NCBI RefSeq assembly: GCF_008831285.2
Contig: NW_022205279.1
Span: 1-31,120 of the forward strand
DNA length: 31,120 bases
Origin: Nymphaea colorata
Lineage: Eukaryota; Streptophyta; Magnoliopsida; Nymphaeales; Nymphaeaceae
Direction: 5' to 3'
Below are positions 9,471-19,780 of this stretch, one piece after another. Each line of letters opens with the position of its first letter. Position 1 is the first letter of the stretch. The notes below the pieces were generated by a model. It was not told the DNA's origin and did no database searches. It saw nothing but the letters and a program-made list of their open reading frames with translations. Position numbers and translations under genes: made by a program.

Positions 9471-10755
9471 AGAGATTTCTCAAAAGAAAACTCCAAAAGA
9501 AGAAGAAGTCAAACAATTATTATTCATAATTGAATTCGGATATGGAACAGTTTTGTAACTTGGTCCGATGGATACCAGATTCCAATGGATCTGAATCCCA
9601 GCAGCATGCAAAAGTAACCCAGCACACTTCTTTACTATTCTCTCTCCAACAAATTTGACCTTATGCGTCACCAAATCTTCTTCTGTTTGGCCTTCTCTTA
9701 AAACCTCCTTCACAAACAAGTACCAACTTTGGTGGAAACTATATTCTTGTAATTCATGCATATAAAAAGCACCCATCCCCTCCGACACATATTTCTTTCT
9801 ACTGGTAATCAAAATTTTGCTCCCGATTGCACCCGCCATCAATATTGCCCCTATCTCTTCCTCCCACCATTTTACTTCCCATACATAATCTAGGACCAAC
9901 AAAATTTTTTCCTTAGAGAGCTTGTTCAGTAATTGTGTGCATAAGTCAGTCAAGGAACAATCAGTGTTTTGTCCAGAACTCTTGCACATCCCTTAGTATC
10001 TTCTGCACCAAATCCTTATGGTTTGGCCTTTCCGAACACAAACCCACCACCTGCGTTCCACGAACTCTTGTTCAACTTTATTAAATACCATGTTTGCAAG
10101 AGTCATTTTATCGATCCCTCCCTTTCCAACAATGGAGATAATAGAAACAGCACCCTTCTCAGTCTTACTACAAAAGTCATTCGACAAGAGCATTTGTACT
10201 AACGCCTTTTTATCATTCTCCCTGCCTATGGGCAGTTGTATACCTATGTGATGCGTTGCCTCTTTGGGGTTGACATGTTCACATTAAACAGGGTCCTTAC
10301 CACCCCCTTTTGGTGTTGTTTTGAGCCTATCCACCATATCCCAATCTTTCTTTATTTCATCAAGTCTTTCATTGATTTTCTTGATTTTGTTACCAAGTTT
10401 GTAACAAAAAGAAACATTCTATTAATTGGAAGAGAGTGCTGCAGTCAAAGACCACTTCCGTACCTGATCCCTCTTGCTGGCCTCAATTTTGCTTCGATAT
10501 CCTTCGATGATGTCCTCAGCATCATAAAGAAGATCCTTGAGCTCAAACTCTAGTTCTGTGTCGCACTCCTTGCTGAAAAAGGACTCGATCAGCATCTTTG
10601 ATGGCCTTTTGGAAGATTTTCAGGATCCTTTGGAGCTTCTTCAGATCATCTTTGGCATTCAAGATGTAGTCTTTCGTCTCTTTCAACAAATTGGTTGCAG
10701 TAGAAATGGCTGTTTGCACAAGAGCATCTGTAACTGCCCCCAACTCCGGCAACCC
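9463..10755 (-). pseudogene. CC-NBS-LRR (NLR) immune receptor pseudogene
   Basis: Minus-strand remnant of a coiled-coil NLR, the intracellular receptor class that detects pathogen effectors. The Rx-type coiled coil runs from about 10750 to 10480 (AVTDALVQTAISTATNLLKE), with an EDVID-like DAEDIIEGY near 10500-10520. An inter-domain linker follows to about 10200. The NB-ARC P-loop (10096-10134) reads GKGGIDKMT instead of GMGGIGKTT. Kinase 2 (about 9880-9910) is LLVLDYVW instead of LLVLDDVW. RNBS-B is GSKILITSRKK, and the GLPL motif (9597-9632) is GLLLHAA. There is no ARC2/MHD motif and no LRR: the frame stops at about 9480. Frameshifts occur near 10545, between 10200 and 10440, and at 9990. Truncation, frame breaks and lost nucleotide-binding residues make this a pseudogene. 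A related coiled-coil fragment lies at 17740-17960. Confidence 0.9.
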
Positions 10756-10879
10756 AACTCCCAGTTTCTCGGTTGATTGAAGGGCAGAGGAAGTGAAGCA
10801 AATTTCAGAAGGATGCGAAGAAAATAGGCAAAAAACTTCACATAAATTTCAAATTGAGCAGGTGTGTCCATTTGATCAC

Positions 10880-11430
10880 CACCACCACCACATTATCCTC
10901 TCGCGAGTGGTAGAGTGCTGAAGTAATCAAGTAACGGAAGAAATTCGGCCCTTCACTGCTCAAGAAATTCCGCCCTCAATTCTGTCAGTTGTTACTCATT
11001 GGCTTCAGTCCTTTCACGCTGTTTCGTCAATTCCTTACACTGAATTCTTCTTCTCTTCCAGACTAGCTACGTTCATGCTGCTTCTTTTCTCTCTCCAATT
11101 CATTATATTTTCTTCATTCACATTAACTTTAATTCCCATCAATCGTGGCGTGATCTGATATAATACTAGAATACTTGAGAAAAATACTCATCGGCACATT
11201 TTTTATAGGCTGTGTTAAAGAAGAAATTCAATTTCTTAATTTACTTGCTCCTAAATCTTAATTTACTTGCTCTTAATTTCATTGATTTTATAACGTAAAA
11301 ATAATTTACATAATGATCTGCAATCCAAATTTATTTAGCATAAAGTTCATATTGGACTAGGTTGCAAAAATACATATTGAATCCAACAGCCATATCTTAA
11401 CCTTTCTCATAATGTTAAGATTCGCATAAA
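10880..11430. other. Upstream flank of the NLR pseudogene
   Basis: T-rich and pyrimidine-rich DNA that would include the former NLR promoter (transcription leftwards). No convincing TATA box or other element stands out, and no coding sequence was seen. Confidence 0.35.
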
Positions 11431-11437
11431 GTAATAT

Positions 11438-11457
11438 GAGAGAGAGAGAGAGAGAGA
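11438..11457. repeat. (GA)n microsatellite
   Basis: Uninterrupted GA dinucleotide run of about 20 bases. Confidence 0.9.
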
Positions 11458-11897
11458 CCAGAAGATGATGGTTGAACCAAGTGGAAATTATATACATCTA
11501 AGTGCAATGTTCAAAACATTTTTTTCTATAACAAGCTAACCTTTTAGATGTTATCTTAAGAGTATTTTAGTAGTTAATAGTTGAGATCGTAAGTCTGAAG
11601 CCTTTGTACCCCATCCCTAATGTCATTAATACACACATACACACCATACCACATGGCTAAGGGATAAAGCCATACCTCTCAAATTTATATTAAAAGTTAT
11701 TTTAAAAAAAATGTGAACCTCCTAATATGTATATAGTTAATACTACATTTATAAAAATCATGTTTCGGTTCAAGTTATTTTCATGAAAAAATTGTTCTTT
11801 TCTACAATGTTCAAAATTTTGATGTTAAAAGTGCCATTCATTTTTAGATTGTTAAAAACATTATTGACATCCAAAATATGATTAACTTAATATATAA

Positions 11898-11900
<3 letters not shown>
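11458..11900. other. Anonymous AT-rich stretch between microsatellites
   Basis: AT-rich low-complexity sequence with no coding potential or recognisable repeat family. Confidence 0.4.

Positions 11901-11906
<6 letters not shown>

Positions 11907-11937
<31 letters not shown>
11907..11937. repeat. (TG)n microsatellite
   Basis: Fifteen uninterrupted TG dinucleotides, preceded by a short TA run. The open frame spanning this region and the following TA array is an artefact of the repeats. Confidence 0.95.
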
Positions 11938-11940
<3 letters not shown>

Positions 11941-12097
11941 TTTCTTACCAAATTTAAAATCGTGTCTATAAGTTTAGATTGCATAGAAACTGGTTTGGTG
12001 GCCTCCAGCAGAATAGAAATTGATCATTTTCATGACGGTGGTTGGGAGAACAATATAGTTAAAAAAGTGACAAGGCACTTTTGTCATCTATTATTAG

Positions 12098-12100
<3 letters not shown>

Positions 12101-12177
<77 letters not shown>

Positions 12178-12201
12178 GTATATATATATATATATATATA
12201 T
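12101..12201. repeat. (TA)n microsatellite
   Basis: About 100 bases of TA repeats broken once by TTATGTA near 12174-12180. It is self-complementary and can form a cruciform; length is likely polymorphic and assembly-sensitive. Confidence 0.95.
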
Positions 12202-12284
12202 GCACAAAGACCCAGCCATCCACCTAGGGGCCAACATTCTTGTTTTTTGAATAAAAAGAGAAACACTAGATGCATGCTGGACTA

Positions 12285-12629
12285 GGCCTGGGCATCGGGC
12301 TATGCCAACCGACCCGACAATTTTGTGCAGTTAACTACCCTGGCTTGGACCCGCCAGCCCGCTACCCAGCCCAACTATTAACCGGTCAGGCCGGACCCAG
12401 TGCCGGGCCATGATAAGAATGCGTGAGGGCTGGCCCATTTTTGCTGCCTCCATGGCATCACTTCTGCCAGACTGCCACTTCCTCCTGCACCTTTCCTCCA
12501 CAGCTTCACGCTCCAATTGGACCGGCCAAACCCAACATGCTCTTCAACCACCATCCTGCATGTCACCTTATTCAGACCAACGGAGAACAATCATTCACGT
12601 CGGATTCATTCCAATGGAGAACGACCATC

Positions 12630-12668
<39 letters not shown>

Positions 12669-13041
12669 CCCGTGATAGAGGAATCGAGGAGTCCTCAAGC
12701 CTAGCAGTAGTAGGACGACGACAAATGGTTTGGATTTGGAACAAGAGGCAATGAATTGGTGATGGCATGGTAGGCACGGCCGCGCGTGCCAGGATGTGCG
12801 ATGACGGCGATGCAGCATGGTGAAAGGCCGACGGTGAAGGAAGAATACGAAGACTAAAGTGAACTTTCAATTTTTTAAAGTTTGAAACCTTTACAAAGGA
12901 AACATACTTCAAAATGTATTTAAAAATAAAAAATAAAAAAATTGTTGGGCTTACCGGGCCCGCGACGGGCCACATGTACTGTCTGATACCCGGTCCCAAA
13001 GTTACCGGGCCGGGCCGGGTCTGATCATGCAGGCCCATGCC
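12285..13041. mobile_element. 757-bp GC-rich TIR element, non-autonomous
   Basis: The left end GGCCTGGGCATCGGG and the inverted right end GGCATGGGCCTGC form short terminal inverted repeats (8 of the first 9 bases match). Both ends are flanked by TA, a possible target duplication (12283-12284 and 13042-13043). Subterminal sequence is rich in GGGCC/CCGGGCC words on both sides (12290-12410 and 12945-13025). The middle contains a non-AT-rich segment (12420-12850) with a (GA)n run at 12638-12664 that does not look like transposase and may be captured host DNA. GC content is strikingly above the neighbours. Superfamily not determined. Confidence 0.5.
12638..12664. repeat. (GA)n microsatellite inside the TIR element
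   Basis: GA dinucleotide run of about 27 bases. The Ser/Leu- and Arg/Glu-repeat peptides read from it are artefacts. Confidence 0.9.
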
Positions 13042-13049
13042 TATGCTCG

Positions 13050-13540
13050 ACTCCCTCAAGGGTGGCAATGACTCCTCCTCCTCCTCTCCCCAACCCAACT
13101 TTCTCTTTTTGCTTATTTTTTTCTTTTTTTTGAGGTAGGGGAGGTGATTGCCCAATGCACTGCATGTGTCAAAAGCTGGAGCATTCGGAATCTTGTCAAC
13201 AAATATTTTTGTTTCAGTTATTTGGAGGTTGGCCTGATCATTCTCCACTATATATCTCTGCTTAGCTTCGTGTTAACGGGTGCAGTATTTGTTCGGGAGA
13301 ATTCATCTATCTGGATTGGTGCAACATCTCATATCAGTTTATTTGTTTCCCTTCAAATCATAACATAATCATTCATATAACATTTTGTTAAAACTGTAAT
13401 AACTAATTATTGATTTTTTGTACTTTTTTTGTCGTAAGAATTCTCTAGAAGCAACCTCATGTATGTATTCACATCTATCTTGAAGTAATGAATTTGAACG
13501 CACAATCACTACTCTGAAAAAAGTAACACTTTAATTAAAA
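13050..13540. other. Anonymous stretch after the TIR element
   Basis: Pyrimidine-rich to about 13135, then mixed sequence. A plus-strand frame at 13144-13368 has no recognisable domain. Nothing else supported. Confidence 0.35.
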
Positions 13541-13900
13541 AAATTGAATGGGATTTATATTTAAGAAATGACTTTTGATTGGATTCGAATTTGATTTCAG
13601 TTTTAATTAAATATCCCATCATATTCCGATTCAGGTTTCCTTTTGAATTCAATTTCAATTGAATTACCATATACCCAATTTATACGTTTTGAATATCTTT
13701 GCATTCTTAACGTATCGTAATGTGGTTTTGGCTCTTGTATTTAAAAGTTGGATTCAGGTGTGGATGTAAATCTAAAATCAATTTTGAATTTTGAATTTAA
13801 ATGAAATTTGAATGTGGATACGGCATGGATTTTTCTTCCTTCGTATTTAAATCCAAATTCGAATTGGAATTATGAATATCCGATAGGATGTCTTCTTCAC
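13540..13900. repeat. GGATTTGAATTC-type degenerate oligonucleotide repeat
   Basis: Many short words such as GATTCGAATTTG, GAATTCAATTTC, TTGGATTCAGG and AATCCAAATTCG alternate on both strands, giving self-complementary low-complexity DNA. Similar tracts occur at about 16480-16680, 18600-18770 and inside the MITE at 30315-30741. They are probably decayed members of one non-autonomous family, but no clear ends remain here. Confidence 0.4.
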
Positions 13901-14109
13901 TATTTATAGATGCATACAAAGATTTTTTTGATAGTTTCAAAAGCATTTAAAACTTTTGAAATTAAAGGCTTTGGAGACTTTGCTTAGACTTTTCTTTATG
14001 AGCTTAAGTTTCTCTCTGACCTACAACAAATGTAATGAAGTTCTTATAATATTTAAATTATTTTCCAAACTCATTAATCCTAATTTCCATCCAGGAAAGA
14101 GAATTTAAA

Positions 14110-14346
14110 AACACAAAATCTCTCTTTTAATCTTTTTATTTCTCTCTCCTATTTCTCTCTCTCTCTCTCTCTCTGATTTGTCTATTTTTAGATCTCTCTC
14201 TCTCTAAAACTTTTCTTTTCTCTCTCTCTCTCCCACTTCAGTTCTTTCTCTCCCTTTTTTAAAATCTCTTTCTGTCTCTCTCTTTATTTTACCGCTCTTT
14301 TATCTTTTATCTTTTTTAAACCCCCCCTCTTTCTCTCTCTCTCCAC
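14110..14346. repeat. Polypyrimidine (TC)n-rich tract
   Basis: Long stretch of TC dinucleotides mixed with T and C runs; a second shorter TC run lies at about 14560-14580. A purine strand of this kind is prone to triplex formation. No gene. Confidence 0.85.
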
Positions 14347-14599
14347 CCCTTTTAAACAAATGATGGGTAGGACAATGGTTGGGTTAGGCAGCGTGTTACA
14401 GCCATGTCTTCTGTTTGATTCTTGGAGGGTGCTATCCTAATGGTATTGAGGAACAATGTTGATTTTGAGACTAGGGGTGCCATTATGAGTTCAACTGGAC
14501 TGGTTCTTGTCTCCTCCCCCACCCACCTTTTCTCCCTTCCTTTTAGATTTCTCTCCCTTTTACTCTCTCTCTCTCTCTCTATTTATATATTAAGCAAAA

Positions 14600-15050
14600 A
14601 AAGCTCTCATTTTGCTTGGCCCAAAATCATTCGACTTCACCAAGGCCAACATTAAGGTGCAATACCCAAGATCCTTATCATTGGGACTACACTTAGACTC
14701 CCTAAAGTTGAACTCTCTCATCAAAACACAACTTCAACTCGGCTTGTTTATAAACGACTCAAGCTCGAGTTCAAATGTACGGTTGAAATGTTAATGAGTC
14801 CAGTTTGAATTGTAAAAGCATGACTCAGCTCGACTACATAATAAATGTTGAATTATAATGAAAAACTAGTTAAACGAATAGTAATTAAATGAGTTAATTG
14901 AGTTAAACAAATTAAAAGAAACGAGTCATGCTTAACACAAACAAAGCTCAATGATTCGAGTTCAACCTCTAGCTTGACTTTTCTGAGTGGAGCCACGTCG
15001 AGCTGGCCCAATTCAAGCTCGTTCTTTTTCAACAAAACCTGATTAGCTAA
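14600..15050. repeat. AGCTCGA-rich low-complexity region
   Basis: Words such as GACTCAAGCTCGAGTTCAA, CTCAGCTCGACTAC, TTCGAGTTCAACCTC and TCGAGCTGGCCC recur. They resemble the segment at 7840-7930 and have no coding potential. Likely a decayed dispersed repeat; ends not defined. Confidence 0.4.
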
Positions 15051-15196
15051 AGGCAGTTGATGTCCGTTTGTAATAACCTATACAAAATTGACCATTTGCA
15101 ATTCAATCTGTCCCCACATATCAAGACTGATGGGCAAACGAAAATCGAGTTAGAGGAAAAGAGGAAGGAGTTTCAACATCTTCAGGGTATTCATAT

Positions 15197-15530
15197 AAAC
15201 TCAAGCAAAAAGCACAATTGTGAATTGAATTTAATCCAAACCATCAATCAATATAGAAAACACGGTGACAAGAGCATCATTTTTATTACAATAGACCAAC
15301 GGTACTTGTACAAACTAAAGCAGGAAAAGGCAGTTGTGATATGAATTTAATCCATAATATCCACCAGTAAAAAAGACAAAGTGACGAGAACCTCACTTTC
15401 TTATCATAGACAAAGGCATCCGTACAACTAAAGCAAGAAAAGAGAGTTGAAATGAATTTAATCCAGAGCATCCAGCAGTCACAAAGACAGTGATAAGAAA
15501 TAATTTTATTTACTATAGACCAAACTTATT
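15197..15530. repeat. Three-copy tandem repeat, unit about 115 bp
   Basis: Copies begin at about 15197, 15312 and 15426. Each starts AAACT(C/A)AAGCA, then has TGAATTTAATCCA, a CCA-rich part, AAAGACA(A)(A)GTGA and a TATAGACCAA-like end. The third copy is slightly shortened. Copies differ by about 20-25 percent by eye, so the array is old. There are no long open frames; it is not an obvious transposon part. Confidence 0.8.
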
Positions 15531-16460
15531 GATTAATATTTCAGTTCATTCCCTTTTTAATGATTATTGGTCATTCTAGGGAAACTTCAAGATACATATA
15601 ATATTTTACATTCCAGTGACATATGGATATGCTCCAGTGCTGAAATCTATAAAATTTTAAAAGATTCTTGAAATCTGATTTGTGGATCAATATTCATTAT
15701 TAAATTAAAAGCTAGCTGCCAACATGGACCTTACATGACACCACAAGTATGCACACAAAGGTAACATCTAACGGAAACTTCTGCTGTGTAATGAAGGCCA
15801 CGAGTTTTTCACGGTCGCATTATAAAATAAGTGACGATTTTACCGATGAGCTGCTTGTTTTCTTTGACACAATTTACTTCTTGTGGTAGTAAGTGATAAT
15901 TCTTGTAGCGTCTTGTTTCATTCTCTTCGGCATAAAAGGAAAGACTTCAAAGCTCTTTTTTTTTTAATTGGTGAAAAATAGAACAAAGGGCATAGAGTCT
16001 TTTTAACCCTTACTTGCTGAGAGATCTCAAAGATGAAGCTAGAATTTGTTGTAAAGCAACTATGTTTCTAATTTTACAGAACAAGAAAATATATTATTTT
16101 ATTTATTTTATACAGGATAAACTAAAATATTTGAATTTAAAATAATTTATTTTATTTTTTAAATCAAGAAGAAATCAGCCTTACCAGCCCCCCTGCTCCA
16201 GTACTCCCTCTCTATATTTTTGTTGGTCAAAGCCTTGGCCCCCATGATGAGGGTGGCTCTTGAGAACGAAAAGTGAAAAATAAAGAAGAAAAATTTAGCA
16301 TATTTTTATAGTTAAAAAGCATTGTGCCATTACTAATCAAATTTGTGTTCCTTTACCCGATTATGTCTATATTTGGGATCATAAGCTTCTTGGATCCAAA
16401 TTCAGTTTTGGGAAACCCAAGTCCTAGCTGAATCCAAACCACTGGCATCCACACTTGCAC
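15531..16460. other. Anonymous AT-rich stretch
   Basis: No gene or RNA recognised. AT-rich low-complexity sequence, including an ATTTTATTTATTTTATA-like patch near 16095 and 16140. Confidence 0.4.
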
Positions 16461-16680
16461 ATAGGGATGCCTATATATCTGCTTTTGATAGAAAATCTAA
16501 TCGATCTGTTTGAAGAAATCGGATAAGAAAAAGAAAAACATATCGTATTAAAAAGTAGGATTGAATTCAGCTTTAATAATTGGCTTACAATCAGATTTTC
16601 GGATATACATAAACATCCGGTTGGATTTGGATATGGATTTGAAACAGATTTGTTATTAAGCAAATATCCTATGCGGCTGT
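16461..16680. repeat. Degenerate oligonucleotide repeat, possible MITE
   Basis: Begins near TAGGGATGCC and ends near ATATCCTATGC, with GGATTTGGATATGGATTTG-type words inside. It resembles the MITE at 30315-30741, which has GGGATGTCAA ends, but the ends here are too diverged to be certain. Confidence 0.35.
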
Positions 16681-16860
16681 CTACAACACAACCAACCAGA
16701 TTAGCTACACTGTTCTTAGGAGGCATGGCCGTGATATCACTTCACACATGAGGAGAGTGGCACGACACTTTTTCTATCAAATCTTTCTTCTACTCTTCAC
16801 ATCATCACATTAGTATATTAGCTTCACTTTCTAATTGACTTGCTCTCTTCTACTCTTGGG

Positions 16861-17306
16861 CAGTGGGTGGGTGTGTGCAGAGCTTACTTGGTTGAAGCAA
16901 GGTGGCACGGTGCCCGACACACACAAGGCTAGAGGAATATCTGAGCAACATCCGGGCAGCCATTACCGGCCCTATTCTCCTCCCTGCCTAAGGTTGGATT
17001 GGGAGAGAACCTCCTGCCTAGATCGGTCCAGATTTGTATAAACGTGGCAAGGGTAGCAGAGGAGCAAGCACGACACCACATAAGGAACTTGCTAAGGGAT
17101 GCATGGAGGAGGCTGAACAGGGAGTTGCTCTCTGCTCAGCAGCAGCAACATCAGACCACCTTCTCTCGTTCCTTCATGAATGTGGCTCTCAACATTGCGA
17201 GGGTCTCCCAGTGCATGTACAACTATAAAGATGGCGTCGGTGTTTGGAGCATGAGTCCATGGACCGTATCTACTCTCTCATTGCCGAGCCCATGGAGACT
17301 GCCTAA
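16861..17306 (+). pseudogene. Terpene synthase C-terminal pseudogene fragment
   Basis: Blocks of the C-terminal metal-dependent (class I) domain of an angiosperm terpene synthase appear in order. WVGVCRAYLVEARW (16864-16905) matches the conserved W-A-D-L-C-x-A-Y-L-x-E-A-x-W motif. LEEYLSNIRAAITGPILL (about 16930-16985) matches the L-E-E-Y-L-x-N helix. PRSVQICINVARVAEEQARH and the following IRNLLRDAWRRLN (about 17018-17120) match the E-E-A-R-x-H-I region. Then come FSRSFMNVALNIARVSQ and MYNYKDGVGV, and after a frameshift near 17243 EHESMDRIYSLIAEPMETA ending in TAA at 17304-17306. The intact enzyme converts prenyl diphosphates to terpenes. Here the Mg-binding NSE/DTE segment between the second and third blocks is deleted, the DDxxD exon is absent, and stops and frameshifts occur. 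A pyrimidine-rich tract ending CAG at 16863 looks like the original 3' splice site. Confidence 0.85.
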
Positions 17307-17446
17307 GCAAGCAACCAGTGTCACTGTTTCCCATTCCATCAACCATGTTGGTGCCCATTAACCGAATCCTACTTATGATGCTATGTATCATCATGTAATA
17401 AAATGGGTACATTAATGAATTAAATTCAGTATACTCTCTCTCTTTA

Positions 17447-17485
<39 letters not shown>

Positions 17486-17740
17486 TATACACTCAGTCAT
17501 AATTTCCTTGTTGTCATCTCTAAAGATTTGGAACCATCCTCCTTTAGTCAAGCTGTTAAGCATCAATGTTGGTGTGACGCCATGGCTGCTGAATTTAGAG
17601 CACCAGAAGAGAATGAAAAATGAGATTTGGTGCATACTCTAAAAAATAAAACCCATAGGGAATAAGTGGGTTTACCGAATTAAATACAATTCTAAAGCAA
17701 GTGCGCAGAATGATCCAAGGCGTTCTTGCCTTGTTCCATG
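17307..17740. other. Region between terpene synthase and NLR fragments
   Basis: Contains the former 3' flank of the terpene synthase and the TC/AC microsatellite listed separately. No other feature recognised. Confidence 0.4.
17432..17482. repeat. (TC)n(AC)n compound microsatellite
   Basis: TC dinucleotides interrupted by TTTA, followed by about six AC units. Confidence 0.9.
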
Positions 17741-17960
17741 AAGTTAAAGAATCCTTCTCCCTTTTGCTGAGCTCAAGCCTTCAGTTGTCGTCTAGACTTG
17801 AGGGTTGATGAGATCATCTTTAGCATTCAAGATGAGGCTGACCTTTTCTTTCAATAAACTGGTGATGGCTTCCAAATAACAGAAAGAGTGCTTCTGCAAG
17901 TACATCCATACTAACGCCAACCTCCCTGTTTCTTGTTAGATGGGAGAGCAGAGGAAAAGA
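17740..17960 (-). pseudogene. NLR coiled-coil (Rx-N) fragment
   Basis: On the minus strand, after one frame change, the peptide contains VLAEALF and AITSLLKEKVSLILNAKDDL, the start of an Rx-type coiled coil. It aligns at DNA level with 10640-10790 of the NLR pseudogene: GATCATCTTTGGCATTCAAGAT there, GATCATCTTTAGCATTCAAGAT here, in matching order. No NB-ARC follows. It is a scrap of a second copy, showing that a small NLR family once occupied this region. Confidence 0.7.
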
Positions 17961-19229
17961 ATCAGAAGTGAAGAAATTAGGCAAATTAAGGAAGAGATCA
18001 AACTTACAAAGGTGAGCAAGTGGGCATGCGCCCCTCTAATTAGATTCACCGCTGCCGTGGTGGAGAGTACATAAATACAACAAGACTCTTGCCTTCTTTT
18101 AACTCAGAAAATTAAATTTCTCAAGTTGCTGAGTTTATGAGAGAATAAATCTTTAAGGGTCCATTTGTTTGCCTCCAATCAGAAGCTTTACCGATTTGGA
18201 CTATGGTGAGCCCCATATATTTTTTCTGCTAAAAAATATGGGAAAAATGTCTCGATCCCAATCTTCTACACTTCCCTTTTCTCATGTTTGCAGGTTTCTT
18301 TTTCTAGGGTTTTCATCTATCCTATTTTATTATGTAAAAAATTTGGATGCGTGATCTTGTTTTTCTTTTATTTTCTCAAAATCACAAAGCTTATTTAGAT
18401 ATCAGGCTTGGGCAATTAATGGGTCTTGCACCAAGGACTGGATAATAAGATACAACTCTAACCTTCTGCCCAAAATTGCTGACCCAAGACGAGAACAGGA
18501 GAGAGGAATGGATATGTAAATTACTGGATGTTAAAAATATTTTCTTCCCATACAACCTAACTTTTAACATATTGTCTTAAAATTAAGTAATTTGCTATAT
18601 ATCCAATTGGATAGTAAATTCAAAATAAAACAAAGCTGAATTTATATATCCAAATCCAAATTTAAATATCTGAGTCCAATGCATAGTTAAAATCAGAGTT
18701 TGAATATACATCAAATCCAAAGTTTTTACAACTAAAATGTTCTCAAAGTTCTAAATCTGGACCCGGTTCAAAGTAATTGTGTTTTCATATACAACAACCG
18801 TCTTTTATATTTTTATGATGTAATCTTCTCACCACCGTTTTGCATAGGGCTAAGTTTATAAACTCCCTCAGTGCCTTCTGTTGCCATTTAGTTTATAAAG
18901 GAGCTAAGAGGGTGTTTGGCAATAAGACACTTTGTGAGTGTTCCATAGATCTACAGCAAAATTATAGAAGGTTCATTGGACACTAGAGCTATTGTTTCAT
19001 GAACCTTTATCAATTTTCTGGGCAGATTCATGGAACCTTTACAATCAATGCCTTAAAGGAACACATTGCTCACGTGCACTTATTCATTATTTATTAAAAT
19101 ATGAGAATGGCATTTTTCAATTAATAAATTTGTTTCCACAACAATTTAAGAGCAACAAGTATTTCCTAATCAACGTTCTAATAGTTTGAAAATTCTTAGA
19201 AGGTGTAATCACCCCATGTTTTCTAAAAT
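17961..19229. other. AT-rich region with decayed repeats
   Basis: A MITE-like start GGGTCCATTTGTTTGCC is at about 18157. Oligonucleotide repeat words (ATCCAAATCCAAATTT) lie at about 18600-18770. A possible MITE at 18906-19070 resembles 8571-8720. No coding sequence was recognised. Confidence 0.4.
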
Positions 19230-19655
19230 TCAATATTTATCATTTTTCAAACATTTCATGATAGCAACTGCCTCAGCCCTTGCCCCACTTCCAACTTTAT
19301 AGCAAACTTGGCCACGCACCCACCAAATGGGTGTCACTTTCAAAAATACACCCTCCATCGCCACCGTCTCCACAAGGAGTGGACAAATCCCGCATTTCTT
19401 CACCACTCGCACTGCCCAGTTCTTTTTCTTCACCATGTCTTGCAAGGTTATCTGAAGATCTCGGACACGAAAAGGACCTGAGGCAGAAGACAAAATTTTA
19501 GAAGTGCCGCAGCTGCTGTCGCAGGAGGGCATTCCAGGCGTGACTTTCTCTGGAGCGCATTTTTTACTGGAGGCGATCCAGAGGTCGAGTAAGGCGGCGT
19601 TGGATTTGGGCACGTGTCTAGTATTTTTTATCCAATTTTCAGATTTTTTGGACAA
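19230..19655 (-). other. Unrecognised 141-codon open frame
   Basis: A minus-strand frame stays open for 141 codons in moderately GC-rich DNA directly upstream of Copia element D. The peptide has no signal peptide, membrane segment or domain that I recognise (it contains VRDLQITLQDMVKKKNWAV). It overlaps an almost equally long plus-strand frame, so either could be chance. It might be a captured gene scrap or part of an altered 5' region of element D. No function is proposed. Confidence 0.2.
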
Positions 19656-19780
19656 TCCTGTGAAGAGATACGGAATTTACAAGTGCCACAGGTTTCTAAA
19701 GGTTCCTGTGGCCTCCTTCGACAGAGAGACTCACCTGCGACCCAGACTGTCTTCAGCTGGGAATCCGCTGTGCCAATATC

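Noticed and set aside
11878-12285. Open frame of 135 codons with long Cys-Val and Ile-Tyr runs
   Set aside because: Produced entirely by the TG and TA microsatellites.
12410-13248. Several overlapping open frames on both strands
   Set aside because: They arise from the GA microsatellite and GC-rich composition of a TIR element; no domain resemblance and competing frames on both strands.
15197-15530. Tandem repeat considered as a CRISPR-like array
   Set aside because: Plant nuclear DNA, contiguous diverged units with no constant-repeat/variable-spacer pattern.
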